Notes: a model not told the origin generated them from the letters alone. Shown: positions 24,771-37,560, counted from the first letter of the stretch. The stretch: 64,000 nucleotides of DNA from Aquatica leii (GCA_035610365.1 CM069436.1:56559505-56623504); one strand, 5' to 3'. Made by a program: numbers and translations.

Positions 24771-27700
24771 CTATTCTACAACTAGTTGTACAAGCTTTCA
24801 TTATTACGCATAATAGTATCTTGTGAAGTAACACTTACTCAAGCGCAGGTAAATACTATTTCATTATTAACCACTGGTTAATATAAACAGTTTTAAAGAA
24901 AAAAATTTACAAAATTGTTTACCAGCGGCAACAGATTTTATTTAATGTTATTTTAAAAATTTAGATTGTTTATTAATCAAATTTATTTGATTTAAAAAAT
25001 ATAAACTATTTAAAGCTCGCGCTTTAATTAAATGTGAATTTTATTGAATTAAATATAATTTAAATACAATCAATGCTTAAAGTAATAATGTTTTTAAACA
25101 ATTTTAGCAAGTATAGCAAAAAAACTTATGTTATCTATTTATCACAATTACGAATTACGTCAAAATTAATACTATTAAAGTAATGACAATTGTCACAATC
25201 ACTCACTTTATTTACAATTTGAAATGAAAATCTCAAATTTTACATTTGAATTACTAAAAGATAAAAAAGTTTTAATATTACGAGTAGCGACAGTCTATAT
25301 CGCGAGACTTCTCAACCTTAATATATAATATATTGTTATTACGTGCTAGTCATTACGTGTCAGTATCTGTTATGATCTATTTACTTAGCAAATAAATAGT
25401 AAGTAATATGCTATTTACTACTACGAAAAATTTTTTTTATTCTCGTACTAGTAAATTGAAAGATGAAAGCGTTTGTAGAAATAGTATAGTACACAGCTAA
25501 TTTCTAAGCTTAATATTTTCGTTATGTAATATATATAATCGGTATCTGGTAATTAAAAAATAAGTAAAACTGATCTACTTTGTAAATTTAAAAAATGTGT
25601 AAGAAAACATCCTTAATACGTAAACGCTCGGTAATGTAAATATCTGGTTATAGAAACATTGTGCTAATGTAAACATAAAATTTATACTATAACGTTAAGT
25701 GGAACACTCGGTAACATAAATAACATACATATCATAAATATGTAAAACCTGTATTTATATACTCATTTATGTACTTCTAATAATACAAACTGTTTAAGAC
25801 TAAGTGACAAAATAAAAATAAAAAAATACAGAATATTAAAATCTACAGCAATCTATGATTAAGTTTTTAAATACAAATAATTTAGAAAATACTTAAATTT
25901 AGAAGTACAAGAAATAAAAAACTTTCACGAAATGCAAAAACCTCTAGAATAAAATACTTTTTATATAAATAGTTTTAAAAAAAGAGGAAAAACCGTATCG
26001 CAATTAACGAAAAAGTAATTAAAGTGAAGGCTAAACTATTAAATGAAAAAATAAAAAAAAAACAAAAAATTTTGTAACAAAAACAAAATAAGATATGAAA
26101 TTCGACAGTACAGTCAAAATTCAAATCGTAAACCAAAAAATTTTTAAAAACAGAAACTTTTAATGACAGCGTTGTTACTGTTAGGTAACGCTCCAACTCA
26201 TCTTCCAGAGGAATAAATAAGCAGCAAAGATGGGTCAGTTTTTGTCTAACGTAATTCCGTACGATTAGATTAAAACGTACTAAAACTATTGTCGCATAGT
26301 AACAAACATTTCCAGTTTTGTCTGTTTTATCAAAAATCCTAAAAACATAACAGAGTCTTTAACACAAATAACATTGCCAAAAACAGTTTTTAATCAAGCC
26401 TCAAATTGACAGTGATGTGTGTGACCGCACTACGGTAACGACGTAAGTATAACTGAACTACGGCGGTTAAAAGTTAATAATTTGACATGGCCTAAAACAC
26501 AATATATCAGTAAATAAATAAAAAAATGATAAAGGGAGTTCTTTTGCTTCCGTGATTAAGGACGATGTTGTCTTTAGCGTATTTAGAAAACAATTACAAT
26601 CTTTTGTTGATGCTCTTGTTAGTGCATTATCGAATATAGTTAATTTATTAAAAATAGTAAACGCAAACATTTGTTGATCAGTTGATATTAATTCATGGAA
26701 CAAAAACATACAGATGAATTATGTAAATGAGGTGAAACTGAAGATGCAAAGAATAATACACGTATATTTAAGTTTTCTATATATTACGTGCACAGATATT
26801 GAAAGACGATGTAACCTAAAATGGAAACTCATTGTTCTTATTATTCAAAATTTGTATTGCTGTTTACTTATTGATATCAAAATCTGTTTTGTTTTTTATT
26901 GTGTTATTTTGTACTATCTCTGTTTTATTTTCGGTAATTTGTCTATTAATAAAATATTGCTCGCTAATGTAAACATTTTAGTAATATAAAAAACTTTGTT
27001 TTAATTAGTTCACGTTATCGAGGGTTAATTGTTTTACCTATGGATTCAAATAAACAGTGTAATTTTTAAAATTCTTGTATGTATAGGTCCCAAAAATTAT
27101 TGGACCTAGTGTTTTTCGCAAATTACTCTATTTTTTAATAAACTTGAATTGTACAAATGTAGTAGCACCGTTTTTTACCTTTTTTTTTATTTATAGGAAA
27201 TCTATACAAACGCAGACACAAAGAATTCGTAATACAGTTTTTACAATTTCTATAAACAGAACGATGACACGCCACAGTATTATTTATTTTAAAACAAAAA
27301 ACTGTTAATTACAGTAACAAAAAGTTAAAATTATATTACCAATTTAAAATCGCATAAAAGAGCACAAAAAGCACGTATTTGCCGTAAATCAAAGCAAAAT
27401 CCAAAATTAAGTCGAGAAAATATCAAAACATCAAAAATATTTGAAGCACAATCAATCATTTCCTTCTTTTCTTTGTAATTAAATTGTGTAAAGACAACTA
27501 ATAAGGTATTGACAATATAATACTGCGCGGTAAGTACTACGTCCGTTCTTTTAATAACACATTTATCAAAAAAAGCACGTTTATTTAAAGTTTGTATTTG
27601 CGTTTACGAGTAATTCTTTCGTTATTGCAATAACGGTAAAAATTCGAAAACATTTTGATTGTAAAAAAAACGAATTAAATGTTAATAGCTTTAGTAATTC

Positions 27701-27830
27701 TATAAATTACTTTTTTCTATTTTGGTACCCTAACAAGTACTTAAAAGAACTCATTTGAGTTGTTTATAGTAACACTTTATAGGACCCGAACTGTGGTTTC
27801 GTTAGATTGGTAATACTGATATTTGACAAT
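24771..27830. other. AT-rich noncoding stretch
   Basis: The frames at 26467-26709 (minus) and 26714-26989 (plus) encode low-complexity sequence without recognisable domains. No repeat of note seen. Confidence 0.5.
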
Positions 27831-27834
27831 CAAA

Positions 27835-28060
27835 TGCAGCAATCCAACTATCCATGTCAAATTTGAAATGTTGCCAACTTATTAGTGAAAAAAATAATTT
27901 AAATTTATTTTTACATATAATTTCCAAAATAGAAAAAATAGTATAAAGCATACGTTTCATAAGATATTTTGGCGGCCTCGACCATTAGAAAACTCTCCGC
28001 TCTACGGGTCATTTTCTAAAATTAGTCTCGTGCGCTAAAATAGACCCTTATGAAACTAGT
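27835..28060. repeat. Divergent relative of the dispersed hairpin repeat, copy C
   Basis: ATGTCAAATTTGAAATGTTGCCAA and AAAATAGAAAAAATAGTATA (about 27855-27945) follow the same order as copies A and B. The hairpin that follows (27954-28056) has unrelated bases but the same form: GTTTCATAAG pairs with CTTATGAAAC, TTAGAAAA pairs with TTTTCTAA, and the centre is GC-richer. Confidence 0.55.
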
Positions 28061-31000
28061 CCTTAAATATACTAAAAACACATTTTATTTTTTTGTAGGA
28101 TTTAGAAGATAATAGCGAAATTTTATAAATTTTTTTGTTTCAGAACCGAGTTAGAAAAACGAACCGCAGAACTTAAAATTATAAAATGTCAACAAACAAC
28201 AACTACCAATTTTTTTAAACACATCTGAAAATTCATAACATTTATCTTCGTATAAATGTTTTCAAGTTTTACCGTTTTATTTTAAAAAGTGCTTCTATCA
28301 AAAGAAATTTTTTCATAATTTAATTAAAACATCAGAAGCGGGATCTTGCATAAAGCGGAAAATTTACTTAGTTAACAACAATAATCATAACAAACAGTTT
28401 ATATATTTACGTTACAAACAATTTAAATATTTACGTTACTACCTTTGCTAAAGTAGCCTTGCAAAAAAATTATCTTGTAAAACATAATGTATCTAAATAT
28501 AGTTTGTCATGTACAAGCAACTATACACTTAGACTTTTTATTTTAGGTAACAGCATTGCAAAATAAATACATTGAAAATTTGATAACATACTATAAACAT
28601 TTTAGTTCTACTTAACGTAGTTAACTATTAGAATCTTGTTAGTTAGCAACACTTTACAGTACACTGCACAGTAGCGTAACAAACCCAGTTCCACTAACAA
28701 TCTCTAGTGCGCAGTACAAATGTATAGGTTGTGTATTCCCGTAAGGTTGATTATTTTTAACAATATTTCAATTAACCTTTTGGGTTTAATTTAATTTAAA
28801 GAATTAATTGTCTGTTTTGGTTAAACCGTAAGCAGAATAAAATGGCAGCAGTGTTGAAAAAAGCACACTAGTTGTGAGGAAAGCTCGACTTGTAAAGAAT
28901 TAACCACATTAGAACTCCAAAAAGAAAAACTGTAAAACAATTTTAAAGAACATACATACAATTTTAATTAATTTAATATTTAGATGATTGTTTTACACCT
29001 AGAAATTTTATTTTCATTTGCAAAATTTTTACGTTTTTTTTGTTATAATTTTAAAACAAAACGTCTTATGAAAAAATGTACGGTTTAAAAAGTTTTATTT
29101 AATTTTAATGTTTTATAAATTAATCACAATTTCAAAAAATAAATTTTTTAAATTTGTTATATATGTGTTGAATTTTATAAAAATTAATCTATGCACTTAT
29201 AGTTAAAATTGACAAATTGTTCAGTACAATAAATATAGATATTAAATATTTCTTTTTTATATTTAACTGTATTTTAAGTAAATAAAAATAGTTATATTGT
29301 TTTGTTATTTGTTAACAAATAATGTTGTTTTCTTATTTTGCCTCAAGTTTTTTGTTGTTTTTGTTAACAGAAGTTAACACAAAAAATAGCGTTTAAGTTT
29401 ATTTTTTTAAGCACTTTATATTATAATTAAAATTCTTTCTTACGTTTACAGCATATATTAACAATACTAAAACGTTCTTCTTAAATACAGTTTTATAATA
29501 TAACTTTTACTTTAAGATGAATCTTAGAGAATGCTTTGAGAAGCAAAGTATAAACCAAATTAAACCTTGTCAATTAAAGACTTGTTTAAAGATTTAAGAT
29601 ACTTTCTGTTTTGGAAATTACATTGCAAGCTAAATTATACAGTCAACTTTCATCAACAAATTATAATTAAGTTAAGTGCAAAAATTATACTTTATTTATA
29701 TGTCAATTTGAATTAATTATAATTTGTTTTTTTAAACCAAATTTGGTATTTTTGTAAATGTATCTAAAATATTTTAAATAAAATTTGTATAAAACATTTT
29801 TACATAAAAATAGATATAAGTAGACTACGTTTTTTACTTACGGTTTTTTCTGTATATACACTATAGATAATTATAATTTAATTATATCTACAGTTTAAAA
29901 ATGTGAGATTTTTTATTAAAGCCATTAAATATAAAAAGATTAAATTACGGATACTGATACTGTTTATTATTTCTGCCAGTTGACAAAGATTTACGTGACT
30001 GATAAAGCTTGGTTTTCATACTTTAATATAAAAACAATAAATCACTCTAATGTTATCAATTTAGCACAAAGACGACAATTATGTTCAAATGCAACAATAT
30101 TTTATCTATTTTTTGTCGTTATATAAAAACAAATGAATAATTACAATTTTTAAACTAAGAAACCATATAATATGTATAACGTTATTTCTTAAATATTTTG
30201 AAAAATATCTTGTTCAAATTGTTTTTCCAAGATTTTTATTTTGCGAGTAGCTTAAATAATACAAAACAAATTTAATCAACTACTGAGATCTACACAACAT
30301 GTATATAAAAACATTTTGTTTTTTTATAAACAATTTTAGTGTTTGTTAGAGGCTGCTCGAATAAAATTGTTTATTCACACTCAGTTAGTAACGTACAGTT
30401 TTCCGAACCTCTTAAAGGTTGGTAAGTGAGCGGTTTCCATGGTTTAAAAAAACGAGTATGTAATGAAACCTCACGGTCAGTAATGTACACTTTCCGAACC
30501 TGTAATTTGTGTGTCTTTTGTTTTAACTAATTTGATAAAATGACAATCATAAATTAAATACGAATATGTCAATTGTGAAGTGCCTACTATGTGTTAATAT
30601 TTTACCGAAATAAACGATAATATTTTGGAAGTAGGTTTTCATTCATTTTTTATTAGTTTTATGTTATTTATTTTATTTAATGGCTGATTGTGAATAAAAT
30701 TGTATACAAACCTTGGCAAAAGTGTTCCATTTGTCTCGAGAACTAGTTCACCTCGAGGCTATGCCTCTCGGTAAACTATAGTTCTCTCGACAGAAATGGA
30801 AAACTTTCCGCCTCGGTATGTAATCTACTATTAGAGTAGATTTAAGTAAAAAAAAAGAATCTAAAACTTTTTTTGCATTTGTAATTGTGTTTGTTTTAAG
30901 TAATAGAGCAAAATAAGAATGTTTTGTCTTAACATGAAACAACGATTTTATGATTACTTAATTAATTTAATGCTTTGTCTGTATTAAGATGATCAGGTTT

Positions 31001-31385
31001 AATTAAAAACGTGGTTTTTAGGTTGGTAAGGTAAATGTTAACAAATTATTATAGAAAAACATTCTAAAAATTGAAATTAAGTTGTGCAAAAATTACTTAG
31101 TTTACATTAGTCTAGTAATACTCAACATCAAATTCACAAAAATTTTGAAGTTTAAGCTGAATAGAGTTTAATAAAATAGTACTAGTAATATTGTACACAA
31201 ATTTGGCCAATTTTCAAGTAAATGATTGAATAGTACCAACAAAAGGTCAAAAAAGTATACATTTTTTGTCAATTCTGAAAAGTTTATACATATACACGGT
31301 GTGTATAAATTGACAAAAAAAGCTACACGCTGAGTGTGTGGTTCTGTGTTTTTTGCGTTATTTGTTATTGTTTTGTACATTCATA
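28061..31385. other. AT-rich noncoding stretch
   Basis: No supported gene. It contains the palindrome at 30725-30801. The short minus-strand frames across 30748-31380 are chance translations around it. Confidence 0.5.
30725..30801. repeat. GC-rich long palindrome
   Basis: TTCCATTT (30725-30732) pairs with AAATGGAA (30794-30801). The arms continue through TCGAGAACTA / TAGTTCTCTCGA and CACCTCGAGGC / GCCTCTCGGT to a TAT centre. It is almost fully paired over about 77 bp. It has the same architecture as the hairpins near 8.6, 24.7, 28.0 and 38.4 kb, with different bases. Confidence 0.75.
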
Positions 31386-32285
31386 ATGGCTTTTACATTC
31401 AATGAATGTGTCAATATGTACCTGATGTTAGGTTTCTGTAATGGATATGCTAACACGGTCGTAACAAAATACGGCATACGTTTTCCAAACCAAAGGCAAT
31501 CTAGAAAAAATTTTGATCAACGACTGGTTCGTTTATAACGTGAAACGCTAATGCTGGTTGACCAAGACAAAGGCATGCAATACAACTAGAAGAACAAATT
31601 CTAGACGCTGAACACAAAAATCTTTCATTTAGTACCCGACAGTTAGTTTCAACAATAAATATTCTTACTAACAAAACCGTTTCTTTAGTTCTACAAGAAA
31701 ACCTGCTTCATCCATGTCAGGTATCTAAAGTTCAACTTCTTTTTGACAACGAAAACGATTAAATTTTGGTAACAAAATCTTAAGGTCGATTCAAGAATAT
31801 GTCGACTTTATCCGGCGTATTTTTTAAAGCAATAAACCTATGCTTACCAGAGATGGTGTATTTGATACCCATAATTTTCACCATTGAGCAGATGAAAACC
31901 CGCATAAATTTATAAAATATGGTTACCAAAGAAGGCTTTTCACTAATATTTGACTGGGCATGATAAATTACAGGGTCGTTGTACTAAATTGTCTTAACGC
32001 CAATGTGTACCTTAATGTATTTGAACAAGTAGTTGTCTAGATGCAGTTGAACATACGCCATAACATGATTTATATGCACAATGGAGCTTTGCTAGTAATG
32101 TAAGAGAGTAGTTGAATAAACACTTAAACATTTTCCATATAGATGGATTAGTCGCGGTGGTTCCATCCTATGACCTGTCATGACAACGGTATTAAACATT
32201 ACACCAGAAAGACTCAAACAAGTAATCCAGACGGTACTTCAAAGGTTGCAAGTATGCGTAGAAACAGATAAATTTTATTGAGTTG
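31386..32285 (+). pseudogene. Decayed mariner/IS630-like transposase (DUF4817-type N-terminus)
   Basis: An ATG at 31386 opens MAFTFNECVNMYLMLGFCNG, then YGIRFPNQRQSRKNFDQRL, the characteristic N-terminal HTH start of this insect family. Later pieces in other frames: FSTRQLVSTINI, LLHPCQVSKVQLL, RRFSLIFDW-type text near 31935, an RWISRGG-like fragment at 32145 and a C-terminal VIQTVLQRLQVCVE near 32225. The gene spans nearly full length but has many frameshifts and stops. Confidence 0.7.
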
Positions 32286-32344
32286 AAATGTGTAAGTCAA
32301 AAACCAATGATTAAAGGTTGTAATACGATTTAATTAATTAAAAA

Positions 32345-32760
32345 CAGCAACATGTTTTAGTCCTGTATTCATTACATTTTTTAGCGTGTACCTTTTTGGG
32401 TATTGTAATAAACGTTGATTTTAGCCATTCTGTAGGTATGACTCCTGTACGATATAATTGGTTGAAGAGTTTTTTTTCGTTATCTTTATTGCGTTTATTA
32501 CTTCCGATTTTAATATTTTCGATCTTGTTTTCTCTTGTGCTATTTTGAGTTATGGTGGTTTTTGATCTTCAAAAAATTTTTTTTGTATTTACTCCAAGTG
32601 TTCAGTTTTTCGTGAATGTTTATAATTAGTTTATTAATTTTATCATTAAGTATTAGTGTGTAGCTTTGATAAAGAGTACCTACTATTTGCTTGATTTTCT
32701 TATATACGTTGAATGTGTCACACTTATCTTGTAATTTTTCAACTTTGCATTCATCCAACT
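32345..32760 (-). pseudogene. LINE reverse transcriptase fragment
   Basis: The minus strand encodes a 72-codon frame (32540-32758) with KIKQIVGTLYQSYTLILNDK and EKLNTWSKYKKNFL, typical of the segment just before the RT in insect LINEs. Downstream, 32476-32348 reads LYRTGVIPTEWLKSTFITIP followed by KKVHAKKCNEYRT, the conserved IPxEWLKSxFIxIPKK block at the start of the RT fingers. No palm YADD motif is present. It is 5' and 3' truncated and has stops between the two blocks. Confidence 0.7.
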
Positions 32761-34178
32761 TGGTTTGGCTTTACGTATCATTATTTTGATAAATTTTTGT
32801 TATTCATTGTATACGTTCGCGTTTTTATTTTTTCAATTCCTTCTTTTCTCCATCAGCTGCACTATGTCATATGTCGTCCATACCTTACTTTTTGTACCAC
32901 TATTACTTTTAAGGTATTTTTCCTTCGTATCCGTTATTTCTTTTCTTATACTATTATGTTGTTTCTAAAAGTTTTTTACGTTTTGGTTTTATCCTGCAGT
33001 TTTATTCAAAACTTTTTTAAAATACGCGGGTGTAAATCCAACTTACAACGTTTACCGCCGTTATAGCTTATTTACAGTTAATATTACAGGTTATAAGCGT
33101 TATTATTCTTTAATTTTTGATTTTTAAGTTTTAATCTTTATTTAGAAAACGGTGAGTATAATTTAAATTATTTAAATACCTGCAATGTAGTTAACCTTAA
33201 ATTCTTTACTTCAAAAAAATTTTATAATACATTATTTTCAAGTAAAACTTACTATGAATAAACGACATCAATTTGAAAAACAATTATTATTTACAACACT
33301 GCTTTTGCAGACAGTAAATTAAAGAAATCTATTTATTTTAAAATTCAAATTGTTCTCGATTTCGTCATATTCTTTAAATAAGTAAGAAAAAGCTTTTGGC
33401 TTGTGAACGTTTTTTTAAACTTATACATGATGACACGTGAGTGTGATTTATGATGAAAATTAGGTCAATTTGTAAATGTTCAAGGATAATTTGTAACAAA
33501 ATAAAGTAAAAATTTTACTTGATGAATCGGTGCTTTTAATACTATTGCTTTAAATTAAAAACTGTTTTAATCTTTTTATAATATACATTTGTTTCGAATG
33601 TGCTAGGTAAAGTAAATTACCTCAAAAAAATATTTACTGCAAATTTGATTTGAATTGATAAGAAACATTTTATATTTATATATATATTCTTATAATTTTG
33701 CATAGTGTTTACAATTTATTAGTGCAGGATACATACTAAACATATTATGATTAAACTATGAGTATACATTGGAACCTAACAAACATACAGTGTAGAAAAG
33801 CCAAATGCAATAAATTGATTATTTCGTTTATTGTACATATTTATAGAAATTCCCGAAACACGTCAAATGTAAATTATAAATTTACATTATTTATCGTGAA
33901 AATGTGATCGCTATCTTCAACTCCTTTTCAGTGACAATTACAACCCCCAACTTTTTAAATGAAAAGTATGGACTTATGATATATCGTTCTTAAATTTATT
34001 GCAAAAACTAACACAAAAAAAATAAGATCTTCTGATTACCGACATTTTCTACAACATACTGCAAAACTAATATATAATAGTTATATACGCATAATGTAAA
34101 AAACAAAAAAAAACATAAATGTCAATAAAGTAGATGTTTTAAAATGCTTACCGCGAACGTCTTGGCAACGTCTTAATC
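32761..34178. other. AT-rich noncoding stretch
   Basis: The first few hundred bases may be further decayed LINE on the minus strand. The plus-strand frames at 32713-33066 are phenylalanine/leucine-rich translations of the opposite strand. Nothing else is recognisable. Confidence 0.45.
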
Positions 34179-34268
34179 TTAACACGTTGAACGCCGCAAT
34201 ACTATAACAATTTTTTTTCCCACGGGCCGCTTTATATGTGTTTGTCAGTTTTAATGTAAATCATATAT

Positions 34269-34841
34269 AGTCCTCGCAATTTTACTTTCGATGCACGTTA
34301 TTAACGTCAGTGACGTAGTTATTCAACCATGTTGTCGGTATTATCATGTAAACTTACTGTTTTTGTATATTCTGAATATTACATTGCGAATTACGTTTTC
34401 ATTAAAAGTTTCTACATTCGTAACAGGTGTACTACGCTTACGTTTTGAGCAGATCTAAGAACCTCGTTGTTAGCAACCGCTGTAGATGCAGAAATAACTG
34501 TAGAATATATGTATGTATTACCACAATTTAAATATTATGTAAAAGGGTACCTCTCGCACAGCTTTTACTGATATCAATGGATCACCATTATCTCGTTCAA
34601 GCTCAAAATAGTACAGTTTTGTATCAAAAATAATTATAAAAAACAATGAGCAATTTGACGTAAAAAACACAAATTAAATTTGACAGATGCCAACAACGCT
34701 GCAACTGTAGTAAGCACATCAACAACGTGACAAAAAAAATTCCATAAGACAATTCGGTATTTATTTAATTTTTGCTATAAATAGGGTGGTATGAATATTA
34801 CGTCATTAATGACGTGCATCGAAAGTTAAATTGCGAGGACT
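34269..34841. repeat. Long inverted pair inside the piggyBac element
   Basis: AGTCCTCGCAATTTTACTTT (from 34269) continues into ATGCACGTTATTAA. The reverse complement of 34801-34841 begins AGTCCTCGCAATTTAACTTT and continues to ATGCACGTCATTAA. The arms are about 38 bp with few mismatches and roughly 500 bp apart. This may be a nested MITE or an internal structure of the piggyBac. I see no clear duplication at its ends. Confidence 0.7.
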
Positions 34842-34903
34842 TTATTATGCAGTTTTTGTTTTGATTTTCAGTTTATTTCAGAACATAAGTAGTTTTTTAG
34901 GCG

Positions 34904-34976
34904 TGAATCACGGTTGCACCGCGCGGCGTAAGAAGCATTTTTCTTTTGATAGGCCGCGTGGTGCAAACGTGATTCA
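34904..34976. repeat. Strong GC-rich hairpin
   Basis: The arm TGAATCACGGTTGCACCGCG (from 34904) is matched by the reverse complement of the segment ending GTGCAAACGTGATTCA (34976) with only a few mismatches. The loop is A/T-rich (GTAAGAAGCATTTTTCTTTT). It lies inside the piggyBac derivative. Confidence 0.8.
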
Positions 34977-35085
34977 TATTTTGTGCAAGTTAAAACTGGC
35001 ATTTTTTGTGATGGGAAGGGTTACGTATTTAGTGTTATATTCGGTAGTTCATATTCCTGCAGTAGTGATCGTTTGTCTTATGATT

Positions 35086-35418
35086 ATGGGTGATTACGAA
35101 AAAGAACAAGCACGTATACAAACTTTGCTCAATGAAATTTTGTCAGATGATGAACCTTATCAAGATTCGTCGGAAAGTTATAATCCAAGTGATCTAAGCG
35201 ATGTATCTACGAATTCTTATTCCGTCACCGCTAGAAAAAGACAAAAGGTTTTTACAACTGAAAGCATTGACGTATGTGCTTCTAGTTCAACTCATTGTAC
35301 ATACTTGTACTTTGTGAATATTTTTCATATATTTAGTTTAGTTTTAGTGTTTTTAGTTTCTTCATACACAAATCGTTTTTTTTTAAATTTAATGCTTATA
35401 AATAAATATTTTGTATAA
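35086..35418 (+). pseudogene. piggyBac transposase N-terminal remnant
   Basis: From the ATG at 35086 the frame reads MGDYEKEQARIQTLLNEILS, then DDEPYQDSSESYNPSDLSD and ARKRQKV. This is the acidic, low-complexity N-terminus typical of piggyBac-like transposases (EExxRxxxLxxExxSDxE...SDxE). About 70 residues in, it runs into hydrophobic low-complexity sequence and stops. No DDE region follows. The frame is open upstream to 34831, but that part encodes the hairpin and is unlikely to be protein. It sits inside the TTAA-bounded element. Confidence 0.6.
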
Positions 35419-35699
35419 ATCACGTGTACATATGTAGTACCAATTTCATAGGTATGTTTTTGTACATTCAGTAAAAATTTTAAAGGGATAACCTGATGCA
35501 TTCGTTCAGCAGGCCACGCACTACTGTCGTCCGTAAGTATTACATTTATATGTGAATCGTAACTGAGCCACGGACCCCAAACAAAACATTTTGACTGTGA
35601 ACCGTATGCGATTCACAGAACACAATGAACAAATGTATTGTGCATCGTATACGATTCGCACGGCGTTCAACGTGTTAAATATAAAAGTCTTCTAACTTT

Positions 35700-36350
35700 A
35701 TATAACATATGAGGCGTGGCCGACCTAGTTGCAACCGTCATTCGTCTTGTAAGTCATTTAAATCAAAGGGTTAAGATTTGTGTACTATTTACATATCTCT
35801 ATAAAAAAATCTAATAAAGTAAGACCAGGTGATTGTGCTGGCTATTCTATAGATCGCCTCCTTATCCACCAACATGAAAATATTGCGTCGAGCTACTGCT
35901 GGACAGTGAATGGGTAATGTTGCGGTGCTTCATTCTGCTGGAACCATATCGTATTTGCTAAAACTTGAAGATTTCCTTGATCAGGATATAAATTTTTCAA
36001 ATTTGACACGACGTTATTTTGAAGTAGAGCTAAATAATTATTGCCATTCATATTACTCTCAATGGAAAAAAAACCCGTGATATGGTTTCTAACGATTCCT
36101 GCTCAAACATTAATCTTTTGAAGACGTTGTATATGTTCCTTTCTCATCTAATGTGGATTTTCTATTGACCAGTAGCGGCAATTTTGTCGACCGTTAAGTG
36201 TAAAAGTGCACTCATCGGAAAACATAACGTCTTCTAATTGGATAATACTGTTATCTTACATTTCCATCATTTGTTCACAAAAATAAGTTTTCCTATCAAA
36301 ATCGTCTTCTACGAGCTCCTAAGTTGGTATCATTTTATAGGGATGCATTT
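35700..36350 (-). pseudogene. Decayed mariner/IS630-like transposase, C-terminal half
   Basis: On the minus strand, going down from 36350: MHPYKMIPT, LVEDDFDRKTYFCEQMME, MFSDECTFTLNGRQNCRYWS (carrying the conserved FSDE Asp), IENPH, RLQKINVAGI-type text and RNHITGFF. Near 35880-35800 it reads WIRRRSIE, a stop, then PAQSPGLTLLDFF, equivalent to the SPDLTPLDFF block. Several stops and frameshifts. The N-terminal HTH half is missing. The TTAA of the neighbouring piggyBac lies only about 25 bp away. Confidence 0.75.
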
Positions 36351-37560
36351 TATTTTCTTTTAGTATGTTTAGAATCAATGTATGGCAAACATTTAATTAT
36401 TTTTATTAAACATGCGTTGAACATAAGAGTAACAAAATAATACTTAACTTAAAAGTACTTTAAATTAAAAGAAAACATTACCCGTTATTCGACTGGTAGT
36501 AACCTAACGAATTTTTGTTCTAACTAATGGTTGTAAAGGTCATGGGTTATTATACACATTGAAGGCAATTTTAGAAATTTGTATAATTTTTTAGAGTTTA
36601 TTCATCAAGCTTAATACTAAAATAAAAGAATTGTCAATCAGCATTAAGTGCATTTGCTAAATAGTAACAATAAAATGTTTTTGCTTCAACAATTAACTTT
36701 GTCGGTAAATCATGAAAAAAATAATTCAAAATATTGCACAAGAACTAATTAAATAAATAGTCAAACTAATTGTTAAGCAATGTTTTGATACATTTTTAAC
36801 TCTTAGTGAATAAACTGTTTTTTACATTAGTAGATATTGTGTGTCTCATAAAAACTAATATACGATTAAGACTTTTTTCAATTTGTTTATTGGGTCATGT
36901 TTAGTTGTGTATGTATTACTATTGCATGTGCTAAGCCTTTTATAATTTTTTGTATAAAATTATTTAAGAAATAAACTGATTGTGTTTGACGAGTTTTAGT
37001 TGTAGTTTTAAAATATTTTTGTTTACATTTTCATATCAAACATAATATTCCTCAATTTTAGATTATTTTTAACAAATGTAGCAAATAAAAAAACATGTAC
37101 CTAAGTGTTGTAACTTAAAATAAACAAATGATGCATTGGTTTTAAGTAGGTACTAATCTAGCATCAAAACTTAAGACAAAACTATCTGAAACAAAATGTT
37201 TAAACATACATTAACATTAATGCATAAGAAATGTACATATGTTCCGCGCGATAAAAATTGAATTTCTGTGAACAGTATTTTAGTTCTTTAAAATGTTTAA
37301 ATTCTTTTAGATTTCTTTTGTTAAATAATGATCTAAAATGTGCTGTATTTTGACTGTTTAAACTAAAACTAGTTTTGTTTTTTGTAGTTTAACTTTACAA
37401 TGTAATATAAATTTGTACGAACATTGCAAAGTTATTATTGGGGTAGATAACGATCGCACAAAATTCCATGAAAATAATTTTAAATATTATTTAGTATAAA
37501 AATTATTTTGTAAAAATCCATTACGGTAAATCCTATACTTTACACGTTGTAGTTACGGTC
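36351..37560. other. AT-rich noncoding stretch
   Basis: No coding or repeat structure seen. Confidence 0.55.

Larger units (their letters stand above)
34183..35674. mobile_element. piggyBac-type element bounded by TTAA
   Basis: TTAA (34179-34182), then CACGTTGAACGCCG; at the other end CGGCGTTCAACGTG, then TTAA (35675-35678). The 14-bp TIRs are perfect. The right subterminal zone (35555-35660) repeats imperfect palindromes such as GTGAACCGTATGCGATTCAC and TGCATCGTATACGATTCGCA, probably transposase-recognition repeats. Inside are an inverted pair (34269-34306 / 34801-34841), a strong hairpin (34904-34976) and a short N-terminal coding remnant. Most of the transposase is absent, so it is non-autonomous. 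Confidence 0.85.

Noticed and set aside
26467-26989. Two adjacent frames on opposite strands
   Set aside because: No recognisable motif or splice signal; composition as expected by chance in AT-rich DNA.
32713-33066. 117-codon plus-strand frame with membrane-like composition
   Set aside because: It overlaps the opposite strand of the LINE RT fragment and has the low-complexity look of a shadow frame.
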